Assembly: GCA_964592235.1 (NCBI GenBank)
Contig: CAZQCF010000008.1
Location: 68,191-132,190 of the forward strand
From: PLA3 sp964592235
GTDB lineage: Bacteria; Planctomycetota; Phycisphaerae; UBA1845; UTPLA1
Reading direction: 5' to 3'
DNA length: 64,000 nt
Shown here piece by piece: positions 17,564-26,527 of the stretch. Position numbers and translations under genes: made by a program. The notes beneath the pieces are model-generated. The model was not told the origin of the DNA, did no database searches, and saw nothing but the letters and a program-made list of their open reading frames with translations. Position 1 is the stretch's first letter, and every line of letters begins with the position of its first letter.

Positions 17564-19738
17564 ATGGGCGCCATGCCCGTCTCGCGATTCGCCGATGCTT
17601 GGTCGCGCTTCCAGCAGCCCCTCCCCAAACCCGCAGCGCGCTGGAGCCGGCTCTTCGGCCTCGGCGTGCTGGTCGGTGTCCTCGGTGGTCTCGCCGCCGC
17701 GGCCTTTGAATGGTCGCTCCATCACGCCACCCATTTCCTGGTCGGCCGTGTCACGCATCTCGGCTCGCCCGATGTCCTTCGATTCGACTGGCGCGTGCTG
17801 GTCCTGCCCGCGGTCGGCGGCATGATTTCCGGTCTGCTTGTGAAGTGGCTTTGCCCCCAGAGCGCCCGCGGCCACGGCACTGATGCCCTGATCCGCGCGT
17901 TTCATCACCGTCAGGGCGCGCTCCCCCTTCGCGGTCCGGCCGTGAAAGCCGTCGCCAACATCGCTGTTCTCTCCTGCGGCGGCTCAACGGGACCCGAAGG
18001 CCCTAATGCGGCACTGGGCGCTTCCATCGGTTCGGCCGTCGGCGGCGTTTTCCGGCTCGCGCCGCGCGAGCGACGGGCGATGCTGATCGCCGGTTGCGCC
18101 GCGGCCGTCGGCGCGATCTTCCGCTGCCCGCTCGGCGGCGCGCTGTTTGCTACGAGCGTCTTGTATCAGGAGGAGGAGTTTGAATCCGACGCGATCGTGC
18201 CATCGTTCGTCGCTTCGGTCCTGGGTTACTCCGTCTTCATGACCCTCTGGGGCGGCCTGGGCCGAACGGAGTACCTCATCCGCGGCGCCGACCAACTTGC
18301 CTTCGGGTCGATTAACGACCTCATCGCCTACGCCGCACTGGGACCACTCTGCGGCCTCGGCGCGATTCTCTTTACGCGCTCGCTGCGACTCGTCGAAGAC
18401 ACCATTATGCCGCTCGTGCGACTCCCGATCTGGCTCACTCCGGCCCTGGGCGGACTGGCCACCGGCGCGATTGCGTGCGTCTTTCCGCAGGTTATGGACG
18501 GGCGCTACGCATTCATTCAAGGTGCGGTAGACGGTATGTCCAAGCCCGGCGTCAGCGCTTCCACCTGGGCCGGGCTGCTTGCCCTGATTGTCATCTTCAA
18601 GTGTCTCGCAACGGCGGCCACGGTCGGCAGCGGCGGGTCCGGCGGCGCGCTGGGGCCGTCCGTCTTTCTTGGCGGCGTCATCGGCGCGTTTCTCGGCGCC
18701 ATGATTGACGCGGTTTATCCGGGCATGATGGGTCCGAACGCCGGGCTTCGACCGGCACTGGTCGCCGTCGGCATGGGCGGCGTGCTCGCGGCCACGATGC
18801 GCACGCCGCTGGCCAGCATCGTGATGGTGACGGAGATGACCGGCAGCTTCGGACTGATCGTTCCGCTGATGCTGGTTTGCGTGAGTTCGTACGTCATTGG
18901 CCGAAAATGGGGCTTGAGCCGCGAGCAGGTGCGGACCAGCGTGCAGTCGCCGGCGCACGCAGGCGACGCGATCGTGCGCCTGCTCGAATCGTGGCGCGTC
19001 AATGACATCATGGACCGCGTCTGGCCCGAGACGATCTCCCCCACCGCGACGTTGCGCGAGATTGTCAGCAAACTGACGCCCGGCACGCGTCCCGTGTTCG
19101 CAGTCGCACAGACCAGGGATCTTCTCGGATTGATCTCCGCGACCGACATCCAGCGCATCATGAACGAGCCGGCGCTCGCCGAGGTGGTCATCGCCTCGGA
19201 CATGATGACGCGCAAACTTGTCACGGTGCAGGCCGACGACGACGTCTATGCGGCGCTCGCGGAGTTTCGCCGCAGCGATCACGATGTCCTGCCGGTGATG
19301 GACAGCACCCCCGCGCGGCGCTGGGTCGGCATGTTGAGTCGCCGGCGCATCCTGGAGGCACTGCGCGATCACATGGCCGACGTGCAGCGGCTCATGATCC
19401 GCGAGCACGCGGGCCTCGCGACCGTCGAACAGGATGCACGTCTGGAGCAGCTCGGACTTGGCATCGCGCCCGCGCGGCGCGACCTCGTTCAGCGACTACC
19501 CGTGCCGCCTGATGTCGTCGGTCGATCGCTCCGCGAAGCGGATTTTCGCAGGGCGCACGGCGCGCAAGTCATCGCCATCGAACACGCTGACGGCTCGTTG
19601 CAATGCCCGCCGAGTCTTGACGACCCTCTTCGGGCCGATCAGCGATTGCTCGTCATCGCGCAGGCGAACCCACCTGCAGCGATCAGGGATTCGGCCGGCC
19701 CCCCCATCGCGCGTGTCGGCAACCCGCGCGCGCCCTGA
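17564..19738 (+). CDS. ClC-family chloride channel/transporter with CBS and TrkA-C domains
   Basis: A 724-residue protein. The ClC membrane core spans about residues 28-440, with GGSTGPEGPNAALGASIGS carrying the gating Glu in GPEGP, and GSGGSGGALGPSVFLGGVIG as the later selectivity region. The first ion-binding loop, usually GSGIPE, is here GHGTDALI, so the anion-coordinating Ser is absent. Two CBS domains follow (about 480-620, starting VNDIMDRVWPETISPTATL and ASDMMTRKLVTVQADD). Next comes a TrkA-C/RCK-C-like domain (VGRSLREADFRRAHGAQVIA...LLVIA), an unusual tail that may bind a regulatory ligand. Direction of transport and proton coupling are unknown. ATG 17573 is an alternative start. Confidence 0.9.
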   Translation: MGAMPVSRFADAWSRFQQPLPKPAARWSRLFGLGVLVGVLGGLAAAAFEWSLHHATHFLVGRVTHLGSPDVLRFDWRVLVLPAVGGMISGLLVKWLCPQSARGHGTDALIRAFHHRQGALPLRGPAVKAVANIAVLSCGGSTGPEGPNAALGASIGSAVGGVFRLAPRERRAMLIAGCAAAVGAIFRCPLGGALFATSVLYQEEEFESDAIVPSFVASVLGYSVFMTLWGGLGRTEYLIRGADQLAFGSINDLIAYAALGPLCGLGAILFTRSLRLVEDTIMPLVRLPIWLTPALGGLATGAIACVFPQVMDGRYAFIQGAVDGMSKPGVSASTWAGLLALIVIFKCLATAATVGSGGSGGALGPSVFLGGVIGAFLGAMIDAVYPGMMGPNAGLRPALVAVGMGGVLAATMRTPLASIVMVTEMTGSFGLIVPLMLVCVSSYVIGRKWGLSREQVRTSVQSPAHAGDAIVRLLESWRVNDIMDRVWPETISPTATLREIVSKLTPGTRPVFAVAQTRDLLGLISATDIQRIMNEPALAEVVIASDMMTRKLVTVQADDDVYAALAEFRRSDHDVLPVMDSTPARRWVGMLSRRRILEALRDHMADVQRLMIREHAGLATVEQDARLEQLGLGIAPARRDLVQRLPVPPDVVGRSLREADFRRAHGAQVIAIEHADGSLQCPPSLDDPLRADQRLLVIAQANPPAAIRDSAGPPIARVGNPRAP

Positions 19739-19757
19739 TTCACATGCCACGAAAGAA

Positions 19758-19789
19758 CCCCCGATGCAAGCGTCGGCTTGCACCGGGGG
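19758..19789. terminator. Hairpin between convergent genes
   Basis: The arms CCCCCGATGCAAGC and GCTTGCACCGGGGG form a 14-bp stem with one mismatch and a 4-base loop. It lies between the convergent ClC and PEP-CTERM genes. There is no T-run, so it may stop transcription only weakly or block read-through from both sides. Confidence 0.6.
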
Positions 19790-19826
19790 CATGTTGCGGC
19801 AAATCATTCCGGCCGACTGATCCAGT

Positions 19827-20522
19827 CTATCGGCGCTTGCGGCGTCGCAGCATCGCCAATCCAATCGTCAACAATGATGCAGTCGCCGGTTCGGGGATAT
19901 CCTGAATCGTGGCCACGAAATTGGCAACGCCGAAGTTCGGATCCGCACCGAATGAGAACAGACTCCAGTTCGAGCCGTTATAGAAAGACGCGTTGTTCGT
20001 GTAGAAGCCCACGATCTGGCCGAACGAAGAACTGCACTGAAAGCCGAACAGGCCGCCGTAGTCGAAGTTCGAAACACTGACGCTCCAACCCACGTTGTTG
20101 AAACCGCCGGACGTCACCACGTTTGGCAGCGGGATCGAAAGCGTGAAGAACTCCGGGCCGAATTCATCAGTCGAAGGAAGCGGAACTTCGGGGATCGTCA
20201 CCGAGTACAGCTCCGTCCCTGGTCCGAAGACCAAGCCACTGGGATCGCCATCGTTGAACGTGATCGTGATATCCGTCTTGCCGGGAAAAATGCTGCCGTA
20301 TACAGCCAGCCCCAAGTCGAGCTGGGTCAGCGTATACGTCTCGGGGCCGAACCCCGACAACCAGCCGCTGTCGCCATAGCGCACCCCCGCCTGCGTGGAT
20401 GACGAAAACGGAACAAAATAGCCGTTGTCGAACGTGTTGCTGAAGACGATTCCGGCTTGTGCCGAATGCGACGCGGCCATGGCGATTACAAACACCGTCG
20501 AGACGACCAGGTTTCTTTTCAT
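19827..20522 (-). CDS. PEP-CTERM secreted protein
   Basis: A 231-residue exported protein. A signal peptide (MKRNLVVSTVFVIAMAASHS, cleavage after AQA) is followed by a beta-rich domain with Gly/Phe/Asn-rich sequence (SGFGPETYTLTQLDLGLAV). The C-terminus is a PEP-CTERM sorting signal: IPEPATASLLTIGLAML plus RRRKRR. Such proteins are processed by an exosortase and linked to surface polysaccharide; no exosortase is in this window. ATG 20522 was chosen because it begins the signal peptide and follows a GGAG-type ribosome site. The function of the body is unknown. Confidence 0.9.
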   Translation of the reverse strand: MKRNLVVSTVFVIAMAASHSAQAGIVFSNTFDNGYFVPFSSSTQAGVRYGDSGWLSGFGPETYTLTQLDLGLAVYGSIFPGKTDITITFNDGDPSGLVFGPGTELYSVTIPEVPLPSTDEFGPEFFTLSIPLPNVVTSGGFNNVGWSVSVSNFDYGGLFGFQCSSSFGQIVGFYTNNASFYNGSNWSLFSFGADPNFGVANFVATIQDIPEPATASLLTIGLAMLRRRKRR

Positions 20523-20658
20523 TTCCTGCTCCGATCCCGCTGAAAACACAAGGCCCCCTGCCCATGCAAAGAGCATCTTCTTCGCACCACCATCTTGACG
20601 GATGCGATTCAGAAACGTCAAGCAGAATGAAACGGAGTTCCGATATCCGCGGAAAACC

Positions 20659-22707
20659 TCAACCAGCCGCACGGGGAAGATGCCGCTCGCTGACCGACAG
20701 TGCGTCGGAGGATGGACGTGACACGGGCGAAGCACTGGCCATGCCAGCCTCGGGCCCGGGTTGATATTCGACGACAATTTCCGCGAGTTGGCGGCGGAGT
20801 TGCTCGTGCGTCAGATCGTCGGCAGAGCGAATGAGGTCTTCCAGTAAGCGGCAGACGCGGGGCCAATCCTCGCGGCGATTGCGCCAGACGTAAATCTTCT
20901 CGTGCCGCGTCTTGGACATGTCTTCGCCCTGGACGCTTAGCTCTTCATAGAGCTTCTCGCCTGGGCGCACGCCTGAAAAGACAATCTCGATGTCCTCGCC
21001 CGGGCGCAGGCCGCTCAAGGTGATCATTTCTCGCGCGAGATCGACGATCTTCACCGGCTCGCCCATGTCCAGCACGAAAATGTCGCCATCGTTGCCCATG
21101 ACGCCGGCTTGAAGCACGAGCTGCGTCGCCTCGGGGATGGTCATGAAGTATCGCGTCATGGCCGGATCGGTGACGGTGACCGGCCCCCCCGCAGCAATCT
21201 GCTTCTGGAAAATCGGCACCACGCTGCCGCTCGAACCAAGTACGTTTCCGAAGCGAACGGTGATGAACTGCGTGCTCGCCGGGCGGCTCCCCCCCGCGGT
21301 CGCGAGCTGCTGAATGTACATCTCCGCGACGCGCTTCGTGCAACCCATGACGCTCGTCGGATTCACTGCTTTGTCGGTCGAGATCATCACGAACCGCTGG
21401 ACCTTATGATGCAGCGCCGCGTCGGCGACGGTCCGCGTACCGAGCACGTTGTTCTTGATCGCTTCGCCGACGTTGATCTCCATCAGCGGCACGTGCTTGT
21501 GGGCCGCAGCGTGGAAGACGACCGCCGGACGCTCCGCGGCGAACACCCCCTCGACCCGCCGCGCATCGCAGATGTCTGCGACATAGCACACGCGCGGCAC
21601 GTTGGGCGCGATGGCCTGCAACTCGCGGTCGATCTCAAACAGGTTGTTCTCCGCCTGCTCCACGAGAATCAGCCGCGCCGGACCGAATCGCAGCAACTGG
21701 CGGCACAGCTCCGAGCCGATCGAACCGCCCGCCCCGGTCACGAGGACTCGCTGGCCGCGCAGCGATTCGCGAATCTGCGCCTCGTCCAATTCAACCTGCT
21801 CGCGCCCGAGGAGGTCCTTGATATCCACGTCGCGGATTTGAGAAAACGTGACGCGGCCCTCGATGACCTGCTCCATGCCGGGGATCGTGCGGAACCGCAC
21901 GTTCAACCCCTGAAGCGCTTCGACGATCTGGCGAAGTCGCTTTTGTGGCGCGCCCGGAATCGCCAGCAGGATTTCCTCAACCTGCTCCTGCTTACATACA
22001 TCGCGCACCCGATCGATGGACCCCAGCACCGGCACGCCGTGAATCTGTGTTCCGTGCTTCGAAAGGTCATCATCAAGAAACCCCGCCACGCGATATCGCT
22101 CAACAGGCATTCGGAGTATCTCGCGCAGCAGCGCCTCACCCGTGTCCCCCGCGCCGACGATCAGGCAGCGCCGAAAGCCGGCGCTCGCCACCGGACGGAT
22201 TTCCTCGTGATACAGCCGCACGGCCAACCGGGCCCCGCAAATGGCGGCGATGGTCGTACCCCAGTCCAGAATGAACATGGAGGGCGGGAACTGGGTCGGC
22301 ACGAGCTTCCCATCAGGGCTGATGACCTGATCCAGAAACATGCTGCTGCCGAACTTCTGGAGGTGAATGTTCTCCGCCAGGTAAAAAACCACGACGAACC
22401 CGAAGGTGCTGATGTTGGTCGCCTTCACGACTGCCAGCATGTCGCGCATGCCGACGTATCGCCACGAACCGCGAAACAGCTTCAGCCAGCCGAAGACGGC
22501 CATCTTGATGATCACAACGATGGGCAGCAGCGGAAGATAAAAGGGATAAAACCACAGGTAGAGATTCTTGAAGTTGAAATACAACCCAAAGGCACAAAAC
22601 AGCGCAGCGGCGAACAACCCAAAGTGCAACCCGGCCGAGATGACACCGCGGTAGCGCGACATCAGACGGCGAACGATAGTCTGACCCGGTTTCACTCGAG
22701 ACGTCAT
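20659..22707 (-). CDS. FlaA1/CapD-like nucleotide-sugar 4,6-dehydratase (membrane long form)
   Basis: A 682-residue protein: four N-terminal membrane helices, a CoA-binding-like Rossmann domain (LIVGAGDTGEALLREILRM), then the SDR catalytic domain with NAD motif VTGAGGSIGSELCRQLLRFG at about residue 325. The active-site region STDKAVNPTSVMGCTKRVAE keeps the Lys, with Met where classical SDRs have Tyr, as in FlaA1/PglF/WbpM-type enzymes. These make 4-keto-6-deoxy sugars, usually from UDP-GlcNAc. Here that would be the entry to amino-sugar building blocks for a surface glycan. ATG 22707 (MTSRVKPG) is preferred over an upstream TTG. Transcribed in the same direction as the PEP-CTERM gene. Confidence 0.88.
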   Translation of the reverse strand: MTSRVKPGQTIVRRLMSRYRGVISAGLHFGLFAAALFCAFGLYFNFKNLYLWFYPFYLPLLPIVVIIKMAVFGWLKLFRGSWRYVGMRDMLAVVKATNISTFGFVVVFYLAENIHLQKFGSSMFLDQVISPDGKLVPTQFPPSMFILDWGTTIAAICGARLAVRLYHEEIRPVASAGFRRCLIVGAGDTGEALLREILRMPVERYRVAGFLDDDLSKHGTQIHGVPVLGSIDRVRDVCKQEQVEEILLAIPGAPQKRLRQIVEALQGLNVRFRTIPGMEQVIEGRVTFSQIRDVDIKDLLGREQVELDEAQIRESLRGQRVLVTGAGGSIGSELCRQLLRFGPARLILVEQAENNLFEIDRELQAIAPNVPRVCYVADICDARRVEGVFAAERPAVVFHAAAHKHVPLMEINVGEAIKNNVLGTRTVADAALHHKVQRFVMISTDKAVNPTSVMGCTKRVAEMYIQQLATAGGSRPASTQFITVRFGNVLGSSGSVVPIFQKQIAAGGPVTVTDPAMTRYFMTIPEATQLVLQAGVMGNDGDIFVLDMGEPVKIVDLAREMITLSGLRPGEDIEIVFSGVRPGEKLYEELSVQGEDMSKTRHEKIYVWRNRREDWPRVCRLLEDLIRSADDLTHEQLRRQLAEIVVEYQPGPEAGMASASPVSRPSSDALSVSERHLPRAAG

Positions 22708-22896
22708 TTCGTCCTGTTCATCCCACGAAGACCCCGCGCCACCGCGCAAGTGTTCGCAATGCGTTTTCGACGCATATGCTACCTTATTTCTCGGCCCAGC
22801 GAGAACACCGAATGAGTACTACGATGGTACGAGCCGGCACTTCCGATAAGCGGGAGTTTTCAATGACGGGAGGAGGTGCGAAGAGGAGCTCGACGG

Positions 22897-24063
22897 TTAA
22901 TTCCCCGGAAGGATGGCCGACGAGGCCGTTTCCGGCGATGGCATACTCGAAGGAAGTGATGGCGAGGCCCCCGTCGATCCGCTCGCGCCGGCTTCAACCA
23001 GCGCCTTTCGATAACGGTCGGCTGCTTCGGCAAGCTCAGGATCGCCGGTGTCCTTCATGACATCCGCGGCAGACAACGCTGTGCTCATATCGCCGTACAA
23101 GAACGCCGTGTAAGAAAGGATGACGGCCGTCGTGCCGCGGTCGTTTGTCGCGGAGCAAAACGTACTGGCGGAATCGAACAGTTCTCGAATTATTCCCTGA
23201 TTCTTGAAGATTCGGTCGCGCTCGATTTTCAGGTCGTCAGCTTTGTGAACGCGGAGGATTCCGTCCCGCATGCTGGAGTAGGCGCGGGAGTAGTCCCTGT
23301 TCAGGAAAGACACGATTCCAACCGCGAAATAGGGCTTCGCCTTCGCGCGCGCGGCATCGCGATACAACTCAAAGTAGCTTCTCGCCGTAATCAGGACGTT
23401 GTTGGATCTTGTCGAATCCAAGGGGTCGTAAAGACGCGCATAACTCATTCCGGTCTCGTATGCATCCTCGGCCCGCTTCTTGACACGAGCTTCGAGAAAA
23501 TCCTGATAGGTCTGGCGCTCGACCCGCACAAGCGTACCGTCGTCCGCTTCTCGAAATCCTTCTCGGTGAAGGTAGAGATCAGACGCCGACACGGGTGACA
23601 TTCCCGGTGGGCTTGGTGACGCCAGCACAGGGGTGTCAACGCTCACTTCCGGTTCCGCCATTCGCTCATTCACATCGCCGATGCGCGGGCCGCGCTGCAC
23701 GACTTCCCGTCGCTCGGACGCAAATCCCCGACTCTCAAACATCTGTGCGCCCATTCTCGAACGGGGCAGAATAAGGCTATGCTGGTCCAGAAGCTGCCGC
23801 ATGGGGCTTGGTCGATAGAAACCCCGATATCGGTCCGATGCCCGACGGGACAACCCATTAAACTCTCTTAGGACATCCACACGGGTTCTCATTCCAACGT
23901 AGCCGCCGCCACGGCCCGCGCCAGGCAGATAGGTGGGCCTGACTAAACCCCCGTTTTCAGTTGAAATTTTCTTGCCCTTGGATGCGTTTTGCTGGGCCAG
24001 AGCGGGATTGGGGATTCCACAGAGCAGGGCGATCGCGATCACCATCAGGGACATGCGCGACAT
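22897..24063 (-). CDS. Secreted protein of unknown function with TPR-like helices
   Basis: A 388-residue protein with a signal peptide (MSRMSLMVIAIALLCGIPNP, then ALA-Q). The middle is Arg/Pro-rich and probably disordered (YRGFYRPSPMRQLLDQHSL). From about residue 195 it becomes helical and repetitive (ARSYFELYRDAARAKAKPYF, SFLNRDYSRAYSSMRDGIL), which looks like TPR-type repeats. I do not recognise a family. It is divergent from the sensor kinase at 24212, with about 150 bp between. ATGs at 24072 and 24093 are possible alternative starts; the chosen one gives the shortest normal signal peptide. Confidence 0.72.
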   Translation of the reverse strand: MSRMSLMVIAIALLCGIPNPALAQQNASKGKKISTENGGLVRPTYLPGAGRGGGYVGMRTRVDVLREFNGLSRRASDRYRGFYRPSPMRQLLDQHSLILPRSRMGAQMFESRGFASERREVVQRGPRIGDVNERMAEPEVSVDTPVLASPSPPGMSPVSASDLYLHREGFREADDGTLVRVERQTYQDFLEARVKKRAEDAYETGMSYARLYDPLDSTRSNNVLITARSYFELYRDAARAKAKPYFAVGIVSFLNRDYSRAYSSMRDGILRVHKADDLKIERDRIFKNQGIIRELFDSASTFCSATNDRGTTAVILSYTAFLYGDMSTALSAADVMKDTGDPELAEAADRYRKALVEAGASGSTGASPSLPSSMPSPETASSAILPGN

Positions 24064-24211
24064 GGGTTGCATCCAACAGACTTGAGGAAACATACGTTAT
24101 GATATCGGCTGGCAGGTCGCCGGTCAATCGCGCAGATTGTGCGGGACACACCTAACCCGCTCATGCATAATACGATACGTCCAGCGCAAGGTTCGCAAAG
24201 CCGCAGGGTCT

Positions 24212-25798
24212 ATGTCCCGGATTTCCGTCCTCACCGTATCCTTGGCCTCCAAGTGCCGCATGCTCTTCGGCTTGGCCGTGCTATTGATTATTGCATCGGC
24301 CCTTCTCGTCCCGTGGCTTCGGATGCGGGACCTCGTACACGAAAAGAACCTGACGCTGGCACGACAGGCGGCGAGGCTTGCCCTGGCAAGGTTCGAGCCG
24401 GGGAGCGGCAACTGGGAGTACAAGCAGCGCCTGCTCAAGACCTGGTGGCCTGCCGGCAGCGTCAAACACGGCATTCGATGCCCTGTTCCGAGGCTGGTGC
24501 CGCTTGCCGATCCAGCTGACCCACAGCCGCCGCCCGGATGCGACCCGGACGTTGCAGCCGCCATCCGCGCCCTGGCGTCCGACCGCTCGCTGAATGAAGT
24601 ACAACTCCCCATCGAAACGATCAGCGGCAATCTTCTGTACCGCGTCGTGCTTCCGGTGCGCGCCGTGGGCAGCCGGTACCCCGCAGGAACACTCGTTGGC
24701 ATCATTGATGCCGAGTATCCGGCAGGAAATGCGCGGGTGGATTTGTGGATCAATCTCGGGCTGATCCTGATGGCGGGCGCGCTGGCGGGCATGCTGGCCG
24801 TGCTGGTGTTTTACCTGATCGTGCAAAAACTGATTCTGTCCCCGGTTCGGCAGCTCACGCGCGTCGCCGACGGTGTGTCGCAGGGCGATCACAGCATCCG
24901 CAGCGCCATCGCGACGGGCGATGAATTCGAAGAACTCGCCCGCGCGTTCAACGGCATGCTCGGCCATCTTCAGTCTTCCGAAAACGAACTCAAGACCATC
25001 AATCGCAGCCTCGATACGAGGCTCGGTGAAGTCGCCGAGCGCAACGTCGCCTTGTTCGAAGCGAACAAGATCAAGAGCCAGTTTCTCGCCAACGTCAGCC
25101 ACGAATTGCGCACGCCGCTCACGTCGATCATCGGATTCGCGGAGCTGCTGCGCGAATCGGCCAGCACCGAGGGCGGCCGCACCTTGCGCTACGCCGAGAA
25201 CATCATGTCCAGCGGGCGCATGCTGCTGGGGATCATCAACGACCTGCTGGACCTGGCCAAGATCGAGGCGGGCAAGCTGGAGCTGCACCTCGCAACGATC
25301 GACCTCGCCGAACTGGGCAACAACCTGATCGATTTCATGCGACCGCTGGCCGACAAGAAGAATCTCAAACTGGGCGGGCGGTTTGACGCCGACTTGCCGA
25401 CGATCACGTCCGACGCCGGGCGGCTGCAGCAGATTCTATACAATTTACTATCAAACGCAGTGAAATTCACGCCGGACCACAAGTCGATTGAGCTGGAGAT
25501 CGCTCGCGACGGCGACGCCCGCGTGCGACTAAGCATTCACGATCAGGGGATCGGCATTCCCGAGGCCGAGTTGCCGCGCGTGTTCGAGAAGTTCTGGCAG
25601 ATCGATGACTCCATGACGCGCGAACACAGCGGCACGGGGCTTGGGCTGGCCATCAGCCGCGAACTGGCCCACATCCTCGGGGGAGACATTTGCGTCGTCA
25701 GCAAAGAGGGCGAAGGATCGACGTTCACCGTGACCCTGCCCGTCACGCCCCCGGAGGAAATTGTCACGACGCGCCTCCACGCCGTGCCGCTGACGTAA
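24212..25798 (+). CDS. Membrane sensor histidine kinase with HAMP domain
   Basis: A 528-residue kinase. A helix at residues 13-33 (MLFGLAVLLIIASALLVPWL) and a second at about 185-208 (LGLILMAGALAGMLAVLVFY) enclose a periplasmic sensor of about 150 residues. A HAMP linker follows (SPVRQLTRVADGVSQGDHSI), then HisKA with FLANVSHELRTPLTSIIGFA (phosphoacceptor His) and an HATPase domain with N box (NLLSNAVKFTPDH), DQGIGIP and GTGLGLAISRELA. The ligand is unknown and no response regulator lies alongside. ATG 24212 gives a normal membrane-anchor N-terminus. Confidence 0.92.
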   Translation: MSRISVLTVSLASKCRMLFGLAVLLIIASALLVPWLRMRDLVHEKNLTLARQAARLALARFEPGSGNWEYKQRLLKTWWPAGSVKHGIRCPVPRLVPLADPADPQPPPGCDPDVAAAIRALASDRSLNEVQLPIETISGNLLYRVVLPVRAVGSRYPAGTLVGIIDAEYPAGNARVDLWINLGLILMAGALAGMLAVLVFYLIVQKLILSPVRQLTRVADGVSQGDHSIRSAIATGDEFEELARAFNGMLGHLQSSENELKTINRSLDTRLGEVAERNVALFEANKIKSQFLANVSHELRTPLTSIIGFAELLRESASTEGGRTLRYAENIMSSGRMLLGIINDLLDLAKIEAGKLELHLATIDLAELGNNLIDFMRPLADKKNLKLGGRFDADLPTITSDAGRLQQILYNLLSNAVKFTPDHKSIELEIARDGDARVRLSIHDQGIGIPEAELPRVFEKFWQIDDSMTREHSGTGLGLAISRELAHILGGDICVVSKEGEGSTFTVTLPVTPPEEIVTTRLHAVPLT

Positions 25799-25862
25799 CG
25801 CGATGCGAGGATCATCGGTCGGAAAATCGTCACCCGCGATGTAGGGGTGGCCAAGGCCTGCA

Positions 25863-26489
25863 CTACGGTTCGATCAGCATCACATCGCCGGTAGAACCTT
25901 CGCCGCGCAGGGATGGATCCCAGCGCGTGTTCAGTGTGTGCGCAACCCCGACCAGATCGCACAGCTTTCCCACGACGAAATCCACGACGTCTTGCACGGT
26001 CTGCGGCAGCATGTAAAACCCCGGGCACGCCGGACAAACAATGCCGCCGGCGCGCGAAATGCGCAGCATGTTCTCCAGCTCAATCTGCGACGTCGGCATC
26101 TCCCGAGGAACGAGAATCAATCGGCGCGACTCTTTCAAGTGCACCGCCGCAGCGCGCGAGATGAGATTCGCCCCCGTGCCGGCCGCCACGTCACCCAGCG
26201 TGTTGCTGCTGCACGGGCAGATGATCATGGCATCGGTGAGAAAGCTGCCGGACGCGATCCGCGCCCCGATGTCTCGATAGGAGTAACTGACGAACCGGTC
26301 GGCCAGCTCGCGCCCGACGAGCGTCTCCGGCGTCGCCTGCGCGATTCCCATTTCATCCGCAAATAGCTGGCGGCCGTGCGGCGAAACGACGAAGTGCACC
26401 TCGGCGCCGCCTCGCGCGAGGCACTCCATCAGCCGCCGGGCGTAGGGCGCCCCGCTTGCTCCGGTCACCGCGAGGACGATTCGTTTCAT
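25863..26489 (-). CDS. ubiX: Flavin prenyltransferase UbiX
   Basis: A 208-residue flavin prenyltransferase. It makes prenylated FMN, the cofactor of UbiD-type decarboxylases. The family signatures are MKRIVLAVTGASGAPYARRL at the N-terminus, IICPCSSNTLGDVAAGTG at about residues 88-105 and LVPREMPTSQIELENMLRIS at about 123-142. It ends a minus-strand run (zinc-ribbon gene, ubiE, TPR protein), and a UbiD is encoded 3.5 kb upstream on the same strand, so the two probably work together. ATG 26489 is the standard UbiX start; the longer upstream frame runs into the spacer. Confidence 0.95.
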   Translation of the reverse strand: MKRIVLAVTGASGAPYARRLMECLARGGAEVHFVVSPHGRQLFADEMGIAQATPETLVGRELADRFVSYSYRDIGARIASGSFLTDAMIICPCSSNTLGDVAAGTGANLISRAAAVHLKESRRLILVPREMPTSQIELENMLRISRAGGIVCPACPGFYMLPQTVQDVVDFVVGKLCDLVGVAHTLNTRWDPSLRGEGSTGDVMLIEP

Positions 26490-26527
26490 ATGACTGGGTC
26501 CTTCGATGTCATCCACATGTCGCTTTG

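Noticed and set aside
17984..19408. A 474-codon minus-strand frame opposite the ClC gene
   Set aside because: The plus strand encodes the ClC channel with selectivity and CBS motifs.
21109..22815. A 568-codon plus-strand frame opposite the FlaA1-like gene
   Set aside because: Antisense shadow of a clear dehydratase gene, no recognisable motif.
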